Below are positions 16,054 to 25,501 of a DNA stretch of 64,000 nt, piece by piece; positions within the stretch are counted from its first letter, which is position 1, and every line of letters starts with the position of its first letter. The translations under genes were made by a program, and so were the position numbers. Under the pieces are notes generated by a model that had not been told where the DNA came from, did not search any database, and worked only from the letters and a program-made list of their open reading frames with translations. The stretch is from the NCBI GenBank assembly GCA_964625575.1, contig CAZVBQ010000016.1, forward strand, positions 1 to 64,000, written 5' to 3'. The DNA is from UTCHB3 sp964625575 (lineage in GTDB: Bacteria; Bacteroidota; Ignavibacteria; Ignavibacteriales; Ignavibacteriaceae).

Positions 16054-16953
16054 TCACTCACCTCCCGTCTGTTTAATGGTATCAATAAATATACGGTTAA
16101 GAGTTGGTGCCTCAATTGAGAATCCTCTTAGGGACACCTTCTCGAAGATCGATGGCAGGATGGAATGGGGGTCGATCCCGTCATTCATTTCGATCTCTCC
16201 GAAATTTCCGTAGAGGTCAGCCTGTTTTACGCCGGGAAGTGTCCGGATGAAATCAGCTTCCCCTTCGTATTCGATCTTGATGAATTCCTTCCCGAATTTT
16301 CTCTTCACCTCTTTAAGAGCTCCGCTCGCCACCTCCCTTCCTTTATTTATCAGGAAGATAGCCTCGCACATCTTCTCGGCAAGATCCATCTGGTGGGTGG
16401 AGAGGATTATAGTTTTTCCTTCCCCTTTCAGGCGAAGGATCTCATCCCTTACGAGCTCCTGGTTTATAGGATCGAATCCGCTGAACGGTTCATCGAGTAC
16501 GAGTACTGAAGGATCATGGATAACCGATATTATGAACTGAATCTTCTGCTGGTTACCTTTTGAGAGTTCTTGTACTTTTCGTTTTTTGTAATCAGCAATG
16601 TCAAGGCGTTTCAGCCAGGCGAGACCTGTCTTTTCAGCGGCAGAGGCGCTCATCCCTTTAAGGGAGCCAAAATATTTAATGATGTCAATAACGGTGCTCT
16701 TTTTGTAGAGTCCCCGCTCCTCGGGCAGATAACCGGTGGTATTGTGGAAATCCTTGCCGGGAGCTTTCCCCTCGATCAGGATCCCTCCCGATGTGGGTTT
16801 GATAATATCAAGGATCATCCGTATCGTGGTGGTCTTGCCGGCACCGTTGGGACCGAGCAGACCAAAGATCTTCCCGGGCTCCACAGTGAAAGAGACCCCG
16901 TCGACCGCGATGAGATTCTTGAACTCTTTTCGGATATTCTTTACTTCAAGCAT
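16054..16953 (-). CDS. ABC transporter ATP-binding protein (NatA-like)
   Basis: 299 aa. Energises the adjacent permease. It has Walker A GPNGAGKTTT, the signature LSKGNQQK, Walker B VLVLDEPFSGFDP and the switch His in LSTHQMD. The roughly 85 residues after the core domain (ending in TLNRIFIDTIKQTG) form the C-terminal regulatory domain usual for NatA/EcsA-type proteins. Confidence 0.94.
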   Translation of the reverse strand: MLEVKNIRKEFKNLIAVDGVSFTVEPGKIFGLLGPNGAGKTTTIRMILDIIKPTSGGILIEGKAPGKDFHNTTGYLPEERGLYKKSTVIDIIKYFGSLKGMSASAAEKTGLAWLKRLDIADYKKRKVQELSKGNQQKIQFIISVIHDPSVLVLDEPFSGFDPINQELVRDEILRLKGEGKTIILSTHQMDLAEKMCEAIFLINKGREVASGALKEVKRKFGKEFIKIEYEGEADFIRTLPGVKQADLYGNFGEIEMNDGIDPHSILPSIFEKVSLRGFSIEAPTLNRIFIDTIKQTGGE

Positions 16954-17072
16954 TAAACTTCCATTTATTGTGGTCTCGAAAGTTAACTCTTTACGAGGGA
17001 GTATGAGTTAAAATTTTGTAGGAACGGTTCAGTATCGTGACGAAAAATCACTTGATTGAAGCAACCGGCACC

Positions 17073-18572
17073 TCAAGTCCGTTTAAATCTGACAGTTACC
17101 GAAGTGCCGACTCCCACAGTACTTTCAATCTCGATTGAGCATCCGTTGAGTTCGAGAAGTTTTTTTGAGATCGGGAGTCCGAGACCCAGCCCTTCGAATG
17201 GACGGCCAAGTCCCGTCTCCTGTTGGCGGAATGGCAGGAACATTTCCTTTTTAAAATCTTCAGAAATTCCAATTCCGGTATCTTTTACCCGCGCGTAAAC
17301 GGATCCGTTGGAGTCAGTACCTGTACTTACTTCAATAACGCCAACGCGGGTATATTTAATCGCGTTATCTATAAGGTATGTAAATACATCTTTTATCGCT
17401 TCAATATCAGCATTCACCACAGGGTAAGTTTGGTCGATCGATTCGCTGATCTCCAACCCTTTCTCATTAGCAACTTCAGCAAAATCGATCAAAAGGTTCT
17501 CGAGGAGGTAACCTATCGATAAATACTCTGGATTGTAAGGGTAATCGCCAGCCTGCAATTTTGATATGCTGATCAACATTTCGACGGTTTTGATCAGCCT
17601 TTTCACCGACTTCTCCATTGCGGCGAGATAACCTTCATGATCTCCTTCGCAGAAAGGTTTGTAGGTCTCCTCGATGATCCCCGCCATGCCGAGAATACCA
17701 TTAAGCGGAGTGCGGATCTCGTGGGAAAGGTTGCTGATGAAGGCATCCTTCAACTTGTTGGCAATCTCTGCCTTCTCCTTTTCCAAAAGAAGATTTTTCT
17801 CAAGCTCTTTCCGGATGGTAATATCTTCCATACCAAAAAGGTAATAAGCAAGTTCCCCCTTTTCATCAACAATGGAAGAGGCAACGAGTGAGGCATCAAA
17901 AAGAGAGCCATCACACTTTCTCACCGTCAATTCACCTCTGAATTCATTTCCTGTCAGCAGGGTGCGCCACATTTCTCCAATGATCGCAAGATCAGTAGAA
18001 CCGGCGCCGAAGATCGAAATGTCACGCCCGACCAGCTCCGAATATCTGTATCCGGTAAATTCAGTTACTTTTTTATTTACGAACTGTATCTTCCCGTTCC
18101 GGTTGGTTACGGAGATAAGAATGGGACTTTGATGGAGGGCACGTGAAAGAGTGCGGTTTTCCTCTTCGAAAACCAACCGCATCCTTCGCTCTTTAGAGAG
18201 ATCATAAGCGGCAGTTATCGCGCTTGGCAACCTTGCCAAACGGTCTTTTAAAACATAATCGATTGCACCCGCTTTTAAGACCTCTACCGCGGTTTCCTCA
18301 CCAATGGCGCCTGAAACGCAGATAACGGGGGTTTGAGGGTCAACTTTTTTGACAATACCAAGCGCGCCGAATGCATTAAACCCCGGTAGCATAAAATCCA
18401 CGATTATTACATCATAGTTGTTTTTACTCAGCGAGGTTTCAAATTCCTCCTTGTTGCCAACGAGTTCGAGTTCAACCTTTAATTCCGCGGTTTCGATCAG
18501 GCCGTGGATCAACTCAGCGTCTAACGGTGAGTCCTCCAGATGAAGAATCTTTATTTTGCTGTTATTTGACAT
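17073..18572 (-). CDS. REC-PAS hybrid sensor histidine kinase
   Basis: 499 aa, cytoplasmic, without membrane segments. Domains in order: a receiver (residues 5-125; IIVDFMLPG phospho-acceptor Asp and a switch Lys in DYVLKDRL), a PAS domain (about 145-260; NGKIQFVNKKVTEFTGY), a HisKA dimerisation helix with the phospho-His in SNLSHEIRTPLNG, and a HATPase domain (N-box IDNAIKYT, G1 VKDTGIGIS, G2 GLGLGLPIS). It is a stand-alone gene with no adjacent output regulator. The start is set at ATG 18572 rather than the frame opening at 18671, because the upstream 33 residues look non-coding and GGAAAC precedes the ATG. The 309 bp up to the next gene show nothing beyond AT-rich, promoter-like sequence. 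Confidence 0.92.
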   Translation of the reverse strand: MSNNSKIKILHLEDSPLDAELIHGLIETAELKVELELVGNKEEFETSLSKNNYDVIIVDFMLPGFNAFGALGIVKKVDPQTPVICVSGAIGEETAVEVLKAGAIDYVLKDRLARLPSAITAAYDLSKERRMRLVFEEENRTLSRALHQSPILISVTNRNGKIQFVNKKVTEFTGYRYSELVGRDISIFGAGSTDLAIIGEMWRTLLTGNEFRGELTVRKCDGSLFDASLVASSIVDEKGELAYYLFGMEDITIRKELEKNLLLEKEKAEIANKLKDAFISNLSHEIRTPLNGILGMAGIIEETYKPFCEGDHEGYLAAMEKSVKRLIKTVEMLISISKLQAGDYPYNPEYLSIGYLLENLLIDFAEVANEKGLEISESIDQTYPVVNADIEAIKDVFTYLIDNAIKYTRVGVIEVSTGTDSNGSVYARVKDTGIGISEDFKKEMFLPFRQQETGLGRPFEGLGLGLPISKKLLELNGCSIEIESTVGVGTSVTVRFKRT

Positions 18573-18881
18573 GTTTCCAGTTTTCTGCCGGGGAACTGTA
18601 AAATTAAACCGGAACATCCGGGGCAGTTTCCGTTGCGCGTTAATGGGTTCAAGGTTCAGCCAACCCGTCAATTGATTCGTTATCCCGCTACAAAATATAC
18701 AATTATTTATTGAATTGCCATCATTTATTTTCGATGTTTGATTCCGGTGATAATACAGCGCGAAAAAACTGACTGCTCCACATCACGAATAATAACCACT
18801 CATAATTATATTTTAATCTTCTTGTTTTACATCATTTATCTTGCTTTTGCTTTTTAATCAAATATCGAAAGACTCCAACCT

Positions 18882-21008
18882 ATGATCAAACTTCTCGCGA
18901 CACTGATCTTGATCCTCCCAATGGTGGTCCGGGCACAATGGACCCAGACCAACGGAATTGCCGGCGGCTACTTCAACGCTGTTGTAGCGGCAGGACAGAA
19001 CCTGATCGGCGCCACCGGAAACGGCACTGTTTTTGTTTATAATGGTAACTTGTGGAGCGGCACCCCTTCGGCAGTAAAGGCCACCTCGCTGCACCGTTCA
19101 GGCAACGCGGTAATTGCCTTGAACTACGACAAAATGGCGTTTTCAAGCGATAACGGTAGCTCATGGCTAATGAGAGATATTCCCGCTGCACTTTCTTCCG
19201 AACCTTTAATTACTGACGAGGCGATCCACCTTCTCAACTCAAATCGTGATTCTCTTTACTTGAGTACTGATGTTGGCCTGACCTGGAACCACATTGCTTT
19301 AAGCAAGTCATTCACTGAAAACGGTCAGCTGCGGATGGTCTTCATGTTCATGAAACTTTACAAGGCAGGTAACACAATTTACGCGTACGCGATGACCGAC
19401 GATCCGGTTAACGTGAACATGTTGCTTGAGTCGCACGATTCAGGTGTGACCTGGAGTGTTTCGTTCAGACCCGGCACAAGTGATGTGATATCAGACATTC
19501 TCTCGGATGGAAACACAACTTTTGTCGCCACAACAGGCGGCCTGTACAGAAAAACGGGCGCGGCCAACTGGGTTCCGGCAGATACCGGTCTCCCCATTCA
19601 GAGCGGATCGGGTCTGGTGGCGAAATTAAAAAACGTGAACGGCAATTTTTTCGCCCTCGTGAATAGTGAAAACAACAGTCTTTACAGGTTTGATCCTTCA
19701 TCCGGAACCTGGATTTCACTCGACGCCCCTTCATTTGTTTCTGATGTGACGATCCAAAATGGTACCATTGTCATCTCGACCCCTAAAGGTATCTCAAGGA
19801 TCGTGGACGGGAACTGGATCAGCATGACCAACGGAATTATCGCCACAACTACACTTCCCGTTGCTCTCAGCGAAAATGTTGTTTTCACTCAGCATGGCAC
19901 CACCACTTATAGAACCGTCAACGGAGGTGAGTCGTGGGACTCGATAGCCGGACCAATGAACCTGATAAGATTCAATGGAACGGAGTTGCTTTCAACCTCA
20001 CAGTCGGGCATCATCCGCTCAAACGACCTTGGCACCACCTGGGAGGTTAGGAACGGTGGCATCCCCGCTGCTTACATTCCCAAAGCATCGGATGTGGCGG
20101 CTTCGGGATCAACACTTTACGCTGGATTTAACGGCACAAGAAGACGTGATCACCTGCCGGCGATATGGGAACAGGGCGGAATCTATCGCTCCACCGATAA
20201 TGGTGCTTCATGGTTACCGTTCAATACAGGTATAACCCACGAAGGTGGCGTACCGGCCCCAGTCGCTGGTATCCATGCTTCGGATACGAAGGTTTTGATC
20301 AGAACGATTGAGGGTACTTATGTACTTAATGGAAATTTCTGGTCGAAAATCGACGGCAGTTTCCCTGCAAATACCTACTATTCGAGTGTAATGATAAGCG
20401 GCGACTCTATTGTGCTTGGCACCAACAACGGACTGTTGATCTCAACGAACAATGGTTCCTCCTGGAGCAACTTCAAGAGTGGTCTGCAAGAATCAGGACT
20501 TGGGCTCTTCTCTTACAGCTATTTCAAATTCCTCGGCAAATACTATGCCTACGATTACAATCAGGGTGAATTGTATAAACTTAATGACACCACCTGGCAG
20601 ATGACCAACCCCAACCTGCCCCAGGATATTACCGGTTTCGGGTTCAGCAGCGCGGGAAATGTACTCTATGTCGGAACTCTCGACAGGGGTATCTGGAAGT
20701 ATACGAACATTCAGACCGGAATTGAGGAAGCGGGAACAATGCCAACAGATATCAAGCTGGATCAGAATTATCCGAACCCGTTCAACCCTTCCACCGTTAT
20801 CAGTTTCACAATACCGGCCCCCGGGAACGTGACACTTAAAGTTTTCAACGTCACGGGAGAATTGGTAGCTGAGTTGATAAATGGCGAAATGCAGCCGGGT
20901 AACCACTCTGTAAAATTCGATGCATCGAACCTGAATTCCGGGGTTTACCTCTATACCCTCTCGTACGGAAGTAAAATAAAATCAGGAAAAATGATGCTCC
21001 TGAAATGA
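18882..21008 (+). CDS. Secreted BNR/sortilin-like repeat protein with T9SS sorting domain
   Basis: 708 aa. Signal peptide (MIKLLATLILILPMVVRAQ). Residues about 20-610 are a beta-propeller series with repeated Asp-box-like units S-x-D-x-G-x-[ST]-W (SSDNGSSW, STDVGLTW, SHDSGVTW, SNDLGTTW, STDNGASW, STNNGSSW), like BNR/photosystem-II-stability-factor or sortilin propellers. The final roughly 85 residues are a sorting domain (NYPNPFNPSTVI to GKMMLLK). No sialidase Arg triad is evident, so it is better viewed as a surface propeller of unknown ligand. It is monocistronic, with the 16-bp hairpin terminator at 21040 behind it. Confidence 0.88.
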   Translation: MIKLLATLILILPMVVRAQWTQTNGIAGGYFNAVVAAGQNLIGATGNGTVFVYNGNLWSGTPSAVKATSLHRSGNAVIALNYDKMAFSSDNGSSWLMRDIPAALSSEPLITDEAIHLLNSNRDSLYLSTDVGLTWNHIALSKSFTENGQLRMVFMFMKLYKAGNTIYAYAMTDDPVNVNMLLESHDSGVTWSVSFRPGTSDVISDILSDGNTTFVATTGGLYRKTGAANWVPADTGLPIQSGSGLVAKLKNVNGNFFALVNSENNSLYRFDPSSGTWISLDAPSFVSDVTIQNGTIVISTPKGISRIVDGNWISMTNGIIATTTLPVALSENVVFTQHGTTTYRTVNGGESWDSIAGPMNLIRFNGTELLSTSQSGIIRSNDLGTTWEVRNGGIPAAYIPKASDVAASGSTLYAGFNGTRRRDHLPAIWEQGGIYRSTDNGASWLPFNTGITHEGGVPAPVAGIHASDTKVLIRTIEGTYVLNGNFWSKIDGSFPANTYYSSVMISGDSIVLGTNNGLLISTNNGSSWSNFKSGLQESGLGLFSYSYFKFLGKYYAYDYNQGELYKLNDTTWQMTNPNLPQDITGFGFSSAGNVLYVGTLDRGIWKYTNIQTGIEEAGTMPTDIKLDQNYPNPFNPSTVISFTIPAPGNVTLKVFNVTGELVAELINGEMQPGNHSVKFDASNLNSGVYLYTLSYGSKIKSGKMMLLK

Positions 21009-21039
21009 TCAGGCCGCAGTATTAAAGTCCTTTAAACTT

Positions 21040-21074
21040 AAAAACCCCGGTATTCGATGAATACCGGGGTTTTT
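21040..21074. terminator. Bidirectional intrinsic terminator
   Basis: A perfect 16-bp inverted repeat (core ACCCCGGTATTC, loop GAT) flanked by A and T runs on the two sides. It serves the secreted-protein gene on the plus strand and the tRNA on the minus strand. Confidence 0.9.
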
Positions 21075-21079
21075 CCATG

Positions 21080-21153
21080 TAGCGCGTACGGGATTCGAAC
21101 CCGTGATCTCTGCCTTGAGAGGGCAGCGTCCTGAACCGCTAGACGAACGCGCC
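21080..21153 (-). tRNA. tRNA-Glu (anticodon CUC)
   Basis: The minus strand folds as a cloverleaf: acceptor GGCGCGT with ACGCGCT, D-arm GTCT...GAC, anticodon arm CTGCC-CTCTCAA-GGCAG with CTC at positions 34-36, and T-arm ACGGG-TTCGAAT-CCCGT. CCA is not encoded. The first acceptor pair is G-U and the discriminator reads A, slightly unusual. The sequence TC-GTCT after the acceptor stem matches the bacterial tRNA-Glu pattern. Confidence 0.93.
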
Positions 21154-21351
21154 AAATTACAGACCGAAATTTACGCAAATCCGCTCAATCCGCAAAATTA
21201 CACCCTTCTTTTCCCACCTCTTTGGGAAATTTATTACCCTCATTTTTTGTTATATTTAATAAGAAATATTACAATATTTTGTTTGTCCCGATTTTCGGTG
21301 AACATATTTTTTTGAGCGGAAGCACCTTGCATCCAAATTCCTGGAATCAGC

Positions 21352-22425
21352 ATGTCAAAAAAAACCAAGATCATCCTCTATGTCGTGATCGCTTTGGTGA
21401 TCGCCTCCATTTTCCTCTTACCCGTTTTTTCGGGATCTGATAAAACAAAAGAAGGCAAAGGCAAAGCCGCCAGGCAATCAGGTCCCGTGGAAGTTAAAGG
21501 AAAGATACTCAAGTTCGACTCCTTCGCTTCCGAAATTAAAGTCATGGGAAAGATCATCGCCGATGAGTGGGTCGATCTCTCCCCTGAAGTGGCCGGTAAA
21601 ATTATTAAGATCAACTTCAAAGAAGGTTCATTCGTTTCAAAAGGGCAACTCCTCGTAAAAATTAATGATGCTGACCTTCAGGCCCAGCTGAAGAAAAATG
21701 AAGTGCGGCTCAAACTTGCCAAACAAAACCTTGACAGGCAAGAAAAACTCCTCCAGGCAAACGGAACAACCAAAGAGCAGTATGATATTGCAGCGTTCGA
21801 CTACGCCTCTGTAGTGGCTGATGTTGACCTGAACAAGGCAATGATCGAAAAAACCGAGATCAGGGCACCGTTCTCAGGAAAGATCGGTCTGCGATACCTT
21901 TCAGAAGGGGCATATGTTGCCCCGGGAACTACCATAGCGACACTTCAAAGCACTTCACGTCTTAAAATCGACTTTGCCGTTCCCCAGAATTATTCAATCT
22001 ATCTCAAAGAAGGAAACATAGTTACTTTCACCACCGGAACCGGTCTTGATCCCACACAGGCAAAGATCTACGCCATCGAGCCCGGGGTTGATGTGAGTAC
22101 TGCCACCTTAAAAGTGAGAGGGTACATCACAGGCAACACGTCAAAATTTGTTCCGGGTAAAGTGATCGAGGTTCTTGTTTCACTAACCGCACCGGTAAAA
22201 ACCATTTTAATTCCATCAGAAACTTTGGTACCGGAAATTTCGGGACACTCTGTTTACCTCTACAGAAACGGCAAGTCAGTTTCCGCCCCTGTGGAGATCG
22301 GTGACAGAACCGAAAAAGTTGTTCAGATACTCTCGGGTATCAAACCGGGTGACACATTGATAGTCTCAGGTTTGATCCAGCTAAGGAAGGATTCTCCCGT
22401 TAAACTGACGGGGATTGTGGAATGA
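21352..22425 (+). CDS. RND efflux periplasmic adaptor (membrane fusion protein)
   Basis: 357 aa. Links an inner-membrane RND pump to an outer-membrane channel. One N-terminal membrane anchor (residues 6-25). Then a biotinyl-lipoyl half-motif (VDLSPEVAGKIIKINFKEGSFVSKGQLL), a short alpha-hairpin (LKKNEVRLKLAKQNLDRQEKLL), the second lipoyl half (TEIRAPFSGKIGLRYLSEGAYV) and beta-barrel and membrane-proximal domains. It overlaps the pump gene by 4 bp (ATGA). No TolC-like gene is next to it. The 198 bp between the tRNA and this gene are AT-rich and probably hold its promoter. Confidence 0.93.
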   Translation: MSKKTKIILYVVIALVIASIFLLPVFSGSDKTKEGKGKAARQSGPVEVKGKILKFDSFASEIKVMGKIIADEWVDLSPEVAGKIIKINFKEGSFVSKGQLLVKINDADLQAQLKKNEVRLKLAKQNLDRQEKLLQANGTTKEQYDIAAFDYASVVADVDLNKAMIEKTEIRAPFSGKIGLRYLSEGAYVAPGTTIATLQSTSRLKIDFAVPQNYSIYLKEGNIVTFTTGTGLDPTQAKIYAIEPGVDVSTATLKVRGYITGNTSKFVPGKVIEVLVSLTAPVKTILIPSETLVPEISGHSVYLYRNGKSVSAPVEIGDRTEKVVQILSGIKPGDTLIVSGLIQLRKDSPVKLTGIVE

Positions 22426-25400
22426 GTTTATCTTCAGTAAGTATAAGGAGGCCTGTTCTCGCGATCGTGATGTCGATCGTGATAGTCCTCTTCGGCGCTA
22501 TAGGCTACACATCCCTCGGTGTGAGGGAATATCCAAGTATCGATCCCCCCATAATTACAGTACAAACCAACTATATCGGCGCGAACGCGACGGTTATAGA
22601 GTCGCAGATCACCGAACCGCTTGAAGAATCGATCAACGGAATTGCAGGTATCAGAAGCCTCACTTCCACTTCAAGGGACGGAAGAAGCCTGATAACTGTG
22701 GAATTCAACGTAGATGCCGACCTTGAAACCGCCGCCAACGACGTGCGTGACAGGGTCTCAAGAGCCATAAACCAGATTCCGCAAGATGCCGATCCCCCGG
22801 TTGTGACCAAAGCGGACGCTGACGCGATACCGATCGTGATGGTAACAATCAGCAGCAACGAGAAAAGCATTCTTGAGCTCTCCGACTACGCAAGAAATGT
22901 TCTTAAAGAGAAGATACAGACCATCCCTGGTGTGAGCGCTATTCAGATTTGGGGCGAAAAACGCTACTCCATGAGGTTATGGCTCGACCCCATTAAAATG
23001 AACTCGTTCAACGTGACTCCTGTGGATGTGAGAAACGTTCTGCAGAAGGAAAATGTTGAACTCCCCTCGGGCAGGCTCGAAGGAGACAACACTGAATTGA
23101 CCGTCAGAACCCTTGGGCTCCTCACAACCCCTGAAGACTTCAACAAACTTATTGTAAAAGATGATCAGGGAGTCACTGTAAGGCTTTCAGACATCGGGTA
23201 TGCCGAATACTTCCCTGAAAATGAAAAAACGATCCTGAGACGCGACGGAATCCCAATGGTGGGTCTTGTGATCATTCCCCTGCCCGGAAGTAATCACATT
23301 CAGATCGCTGATGAATTTCACAAGCGAATTGAAGAGCTGAAGAAGGATCTCCCCGCTGACATGGAGATAAAGATCGGGTACGATGCAACCAGCTTCATCC
23401 GGAAATCGATCAGTGAGGTAATGGAGACCATTTTCATCGCTTTTGGACTCGTTATCATAATCATATTTCTCTTCCTCAGGAACTGGCGAACAACCCTGAT
23501 CCCGATCCTCGCGATACCGATCTCTCTGATCGGCGCTTTCTTTATAATGTACGCCTCGGGTTTCTCGATAAACGTGCTGACTTTGCTTGGAATTGTGCTC
23601 GCCATCGGTATAGTGGTGGATGACGCGATCGTGGTTCTCGAGAACATCTACAGGAAGATAGAAGACGGGCTCTCCCCCATTGAAGCCGCGGTTAAAGGAT
23701 CATCCGAGATTTTCTTCGCGATCATTTCGACCACGGTTTCACTCGCGTCAGTGTTCCTCCCGATCGTGTTTTTGCAAGGTCTTACCGGAAAATTATTCAA
23801 GGAGTTCGGATACGTGATCGCCGGCTCCGTCATAATTTCAGCTTTCGTGGCGCTTACTCTCACGCCGATGATGAGCTCGAGGCTCTTAAAGTCACACGAA
23901 GAACATTCATGGTTTTACAACAAAACCGAACCCTTTTTCGTATGGCTGGCATCGGCTTACCGGAGATCGCTCGAGGCTTTCATGCGCGCCCGTTGGATCG
24001 CCTTCCCTGTCATGATTTTCTCGGGTTGCATTATTGTCTGGTTCGGCGGCAGGTTACAGTCGGAACTGAGTCCGCAGGAAGACCGCGGTCAACTTCGTCT
24101 TAACTCAACCGCGCCCGAAGGAACATCTTACGACTACATGGATGCCTATATGGTAAGGCTGAATCAGCAGATGGAGCTTCTGGTTCCCGAAGCTGACAAC
24201 ATGGTCATGGTTACCGCTCCGGGATTTGGTGCCAGCTCGACGAACACGGGTTTCATCAGGATCATGCTGAAAGAGCGTGAAGAGCGGGAACGTTCGCAGC
24301 AGCAGATCGCCGCCGCGATAACTGAAGAAGCGAAAAAATTCAATGATGCCAGAACCATTGTCACCCAGGAGCAATCGATCGGCGGCGGAAGCCGTGGCGG
24401 CCTCCCGGTGCAGTATGTGATCCAGGCAGCGAGTTATGAGCAACTGCGCGATATCCTCCCCGTTTTCCTCGCGGAGGCAAGGCAAAGTCCTGTTTTCTCC
24501 GTGACAGACGTGAACCTTAAGTTTAACAAGCCGGAAGTGGTTGTTGAGATCGATCGTTCAAAAGCGCGTGATCTCGGTGTTTCTGTTTCCGATGTGGCGA
24601 CGACACTTCAGTTCTCACTCAGCGGACAGCGTTTCGGTTATTTCATCAAGGACGGAAAGCAGTATCAGATAATCGGACAGCTCGAGCGCTCTGAAAGAAA
24701 CCAGCCTCTGAACCTTAGATCGATGTTCGTGAAGAATAAAAAAGGTGAGATGATCCAGCTTGACAATATCGTTAAGCTGACCGAGAGAAGTTCACCTCCC
24801 CAGCTTTACAGGTTTAACAGATATTCATCCGCTACGGTATCAGCAGGCCTCGCCGAAGGTAAAACGATCGGCGACGGGATAACTGAAATGGACAGGATAG
24901 CCGACAAGGTTCTTGGAGAGAAATACTCAACTTCTCTTGAAGGTGCTTCGAAAGATTTTGTTGACAGCTCGTCTTCGCTTCTTTTCACATTCCTCCTGGC
25001 GATCATCTTAATATACCTCGTTCTCGCCGCGCAGTTCGAGAGTTTCAGGGATCCGTTCATTATCATGCTGACCGTTCCATTGGCTATCGCGGGCGCGGTA
25101 TTTTCACTCTCAATATTTGGGCAGACTTTGAATATCTTCAGTCAGATCGGACAGATCATGCTCATCGGTCTTGTTACCAAGAATGGTATCTTGATTGTGG
25201 AATTCGCGAATCAGAGGCGCGAAGCGGGATCAGATCTGCTGACGGCTGTTAAGGAAGCTTCTGAGTTGAGGTTCAGACCAATTCTTATGACAAGTCTTTC
25301 AACAATGCTTGGCGCGCTGCCGATCGCACTGGCGCTGGGCGCGGGCTCTGAAAGCAGGGTTTCGATGGGTATTGCCATCATCGGCGGATTGCTGTTCTCA

Positions 25401-25499
25401 ACCATCCTCACGCTTTATGTGATTCCGGCGATGTACTCTTACCTCTCGCCCAAACACCTGAATCTGCTTCCGGATCTGGACGAGATGGAGAAAAAATAA
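22422..25499 (+). CDS. RND (HAE1-type) efflux pump, inner-membrane subunit
   Basis: 1025 aa, the full length for AcrB/MexB relatives. Proton-driven export of hydrophobic compounds. It starts with SIRRPVLAIVMSIVIVLFG and carries the proton-relay Asp-Asp pair in TM4 (GIVVDDAIVVLENIYRKIE). Two large periplasmic loops lie between TM1-2 and TM7-8. The C-terminal half has the conserved GLVTKNGILIVEFANQ. Substrates cannot be read from sequence. It converges on the REC-histidine kinase gene with a 2-bp gap, so no terminator lies between the two genes. Confidence 0.95.
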   Translation: MSLSSVSIRRPVLAIVMSIVIVLFGAIGYTSLGVREYPSIDPPIITVQTNYIGANATVIESQITEPLEESINGIAGIRSLTSTSRDGRSLITVEFNVDADLETAANDVRDRVSRAINQIPQDADPPVVTKADADAIPIVMVTISSNEKSILELSDYARNVLKEKIQTIPGVSAIQIWGEKRYSMRLWLDPIKMNSFNVTPVDVRNVLQKENVELPSGRLEGDNTELTVRTLGLLTTPEDFNKLIVKDDQGVTVRLSDIGYAEYFPENEKTILRRDGIPMVGLVIIPLPGSNHIQIADEFHKRIEELKKDLPADMEIKIGYDATSFIRKSISEVMETIFIAFGLVIIIIFLFLRNWRTTLIPILAIPISLIGAFFIMYASGFSINVLTLLGIVLAIGIVVDDAIVVLENIYRKIEDGLSPIEAAVKGSSEIFFAIISTTVSLASVFLPIVFLQGLTGKLFKEFGYVIAGSVIISAFVALTLTPMMSSRLLKSHEEHSWFYNKTEPFFVWLASAYRRSLEAFMRARWIAFPVMIFSGCIIVWFGGRLQSELSPQEDRGQLRLNSTAPEGTSYDYMDAYMVRLNQQMELLVPEADNMVMVTAPGFGASSTNTGFIRIMLKEREERERSQQQIAAAITEEAKKFNDARTIVTQEQSIGGGSRGGLPVQYVIQAASYEQLRDILPVFLAEARQSPVFSVTDVNLKFNKPEVVVEIDRSKARDLGVSVSDVATTLQFSLSGQRFGYFIKDGKQYQIIGQLERSERNQPLNLRSMFVKNKKGEMIQLDNIVKLTERSSPPQLYRFNRYSSATVSAGLAEGKTIGDGITEMDRIADKVLGEKYSTSLEGASKDFVDSSSSLLFTFLLAIILIYLVLAAQFESFRDPFIIMLTVPLAIAGAVFSLSIFGQTLNIFSQIGQIMLIGLVTKNGILIVEFANQRREAGSDLLTAVKEASELRFRPILMTSLSTMLGALPIALALGAGSESRVSMGIAIIGGLLFSTILTLYVIPAMYSYLSPKHLNLLPDLDEMEKK

Positions 25500-25501
25500 T
25501 T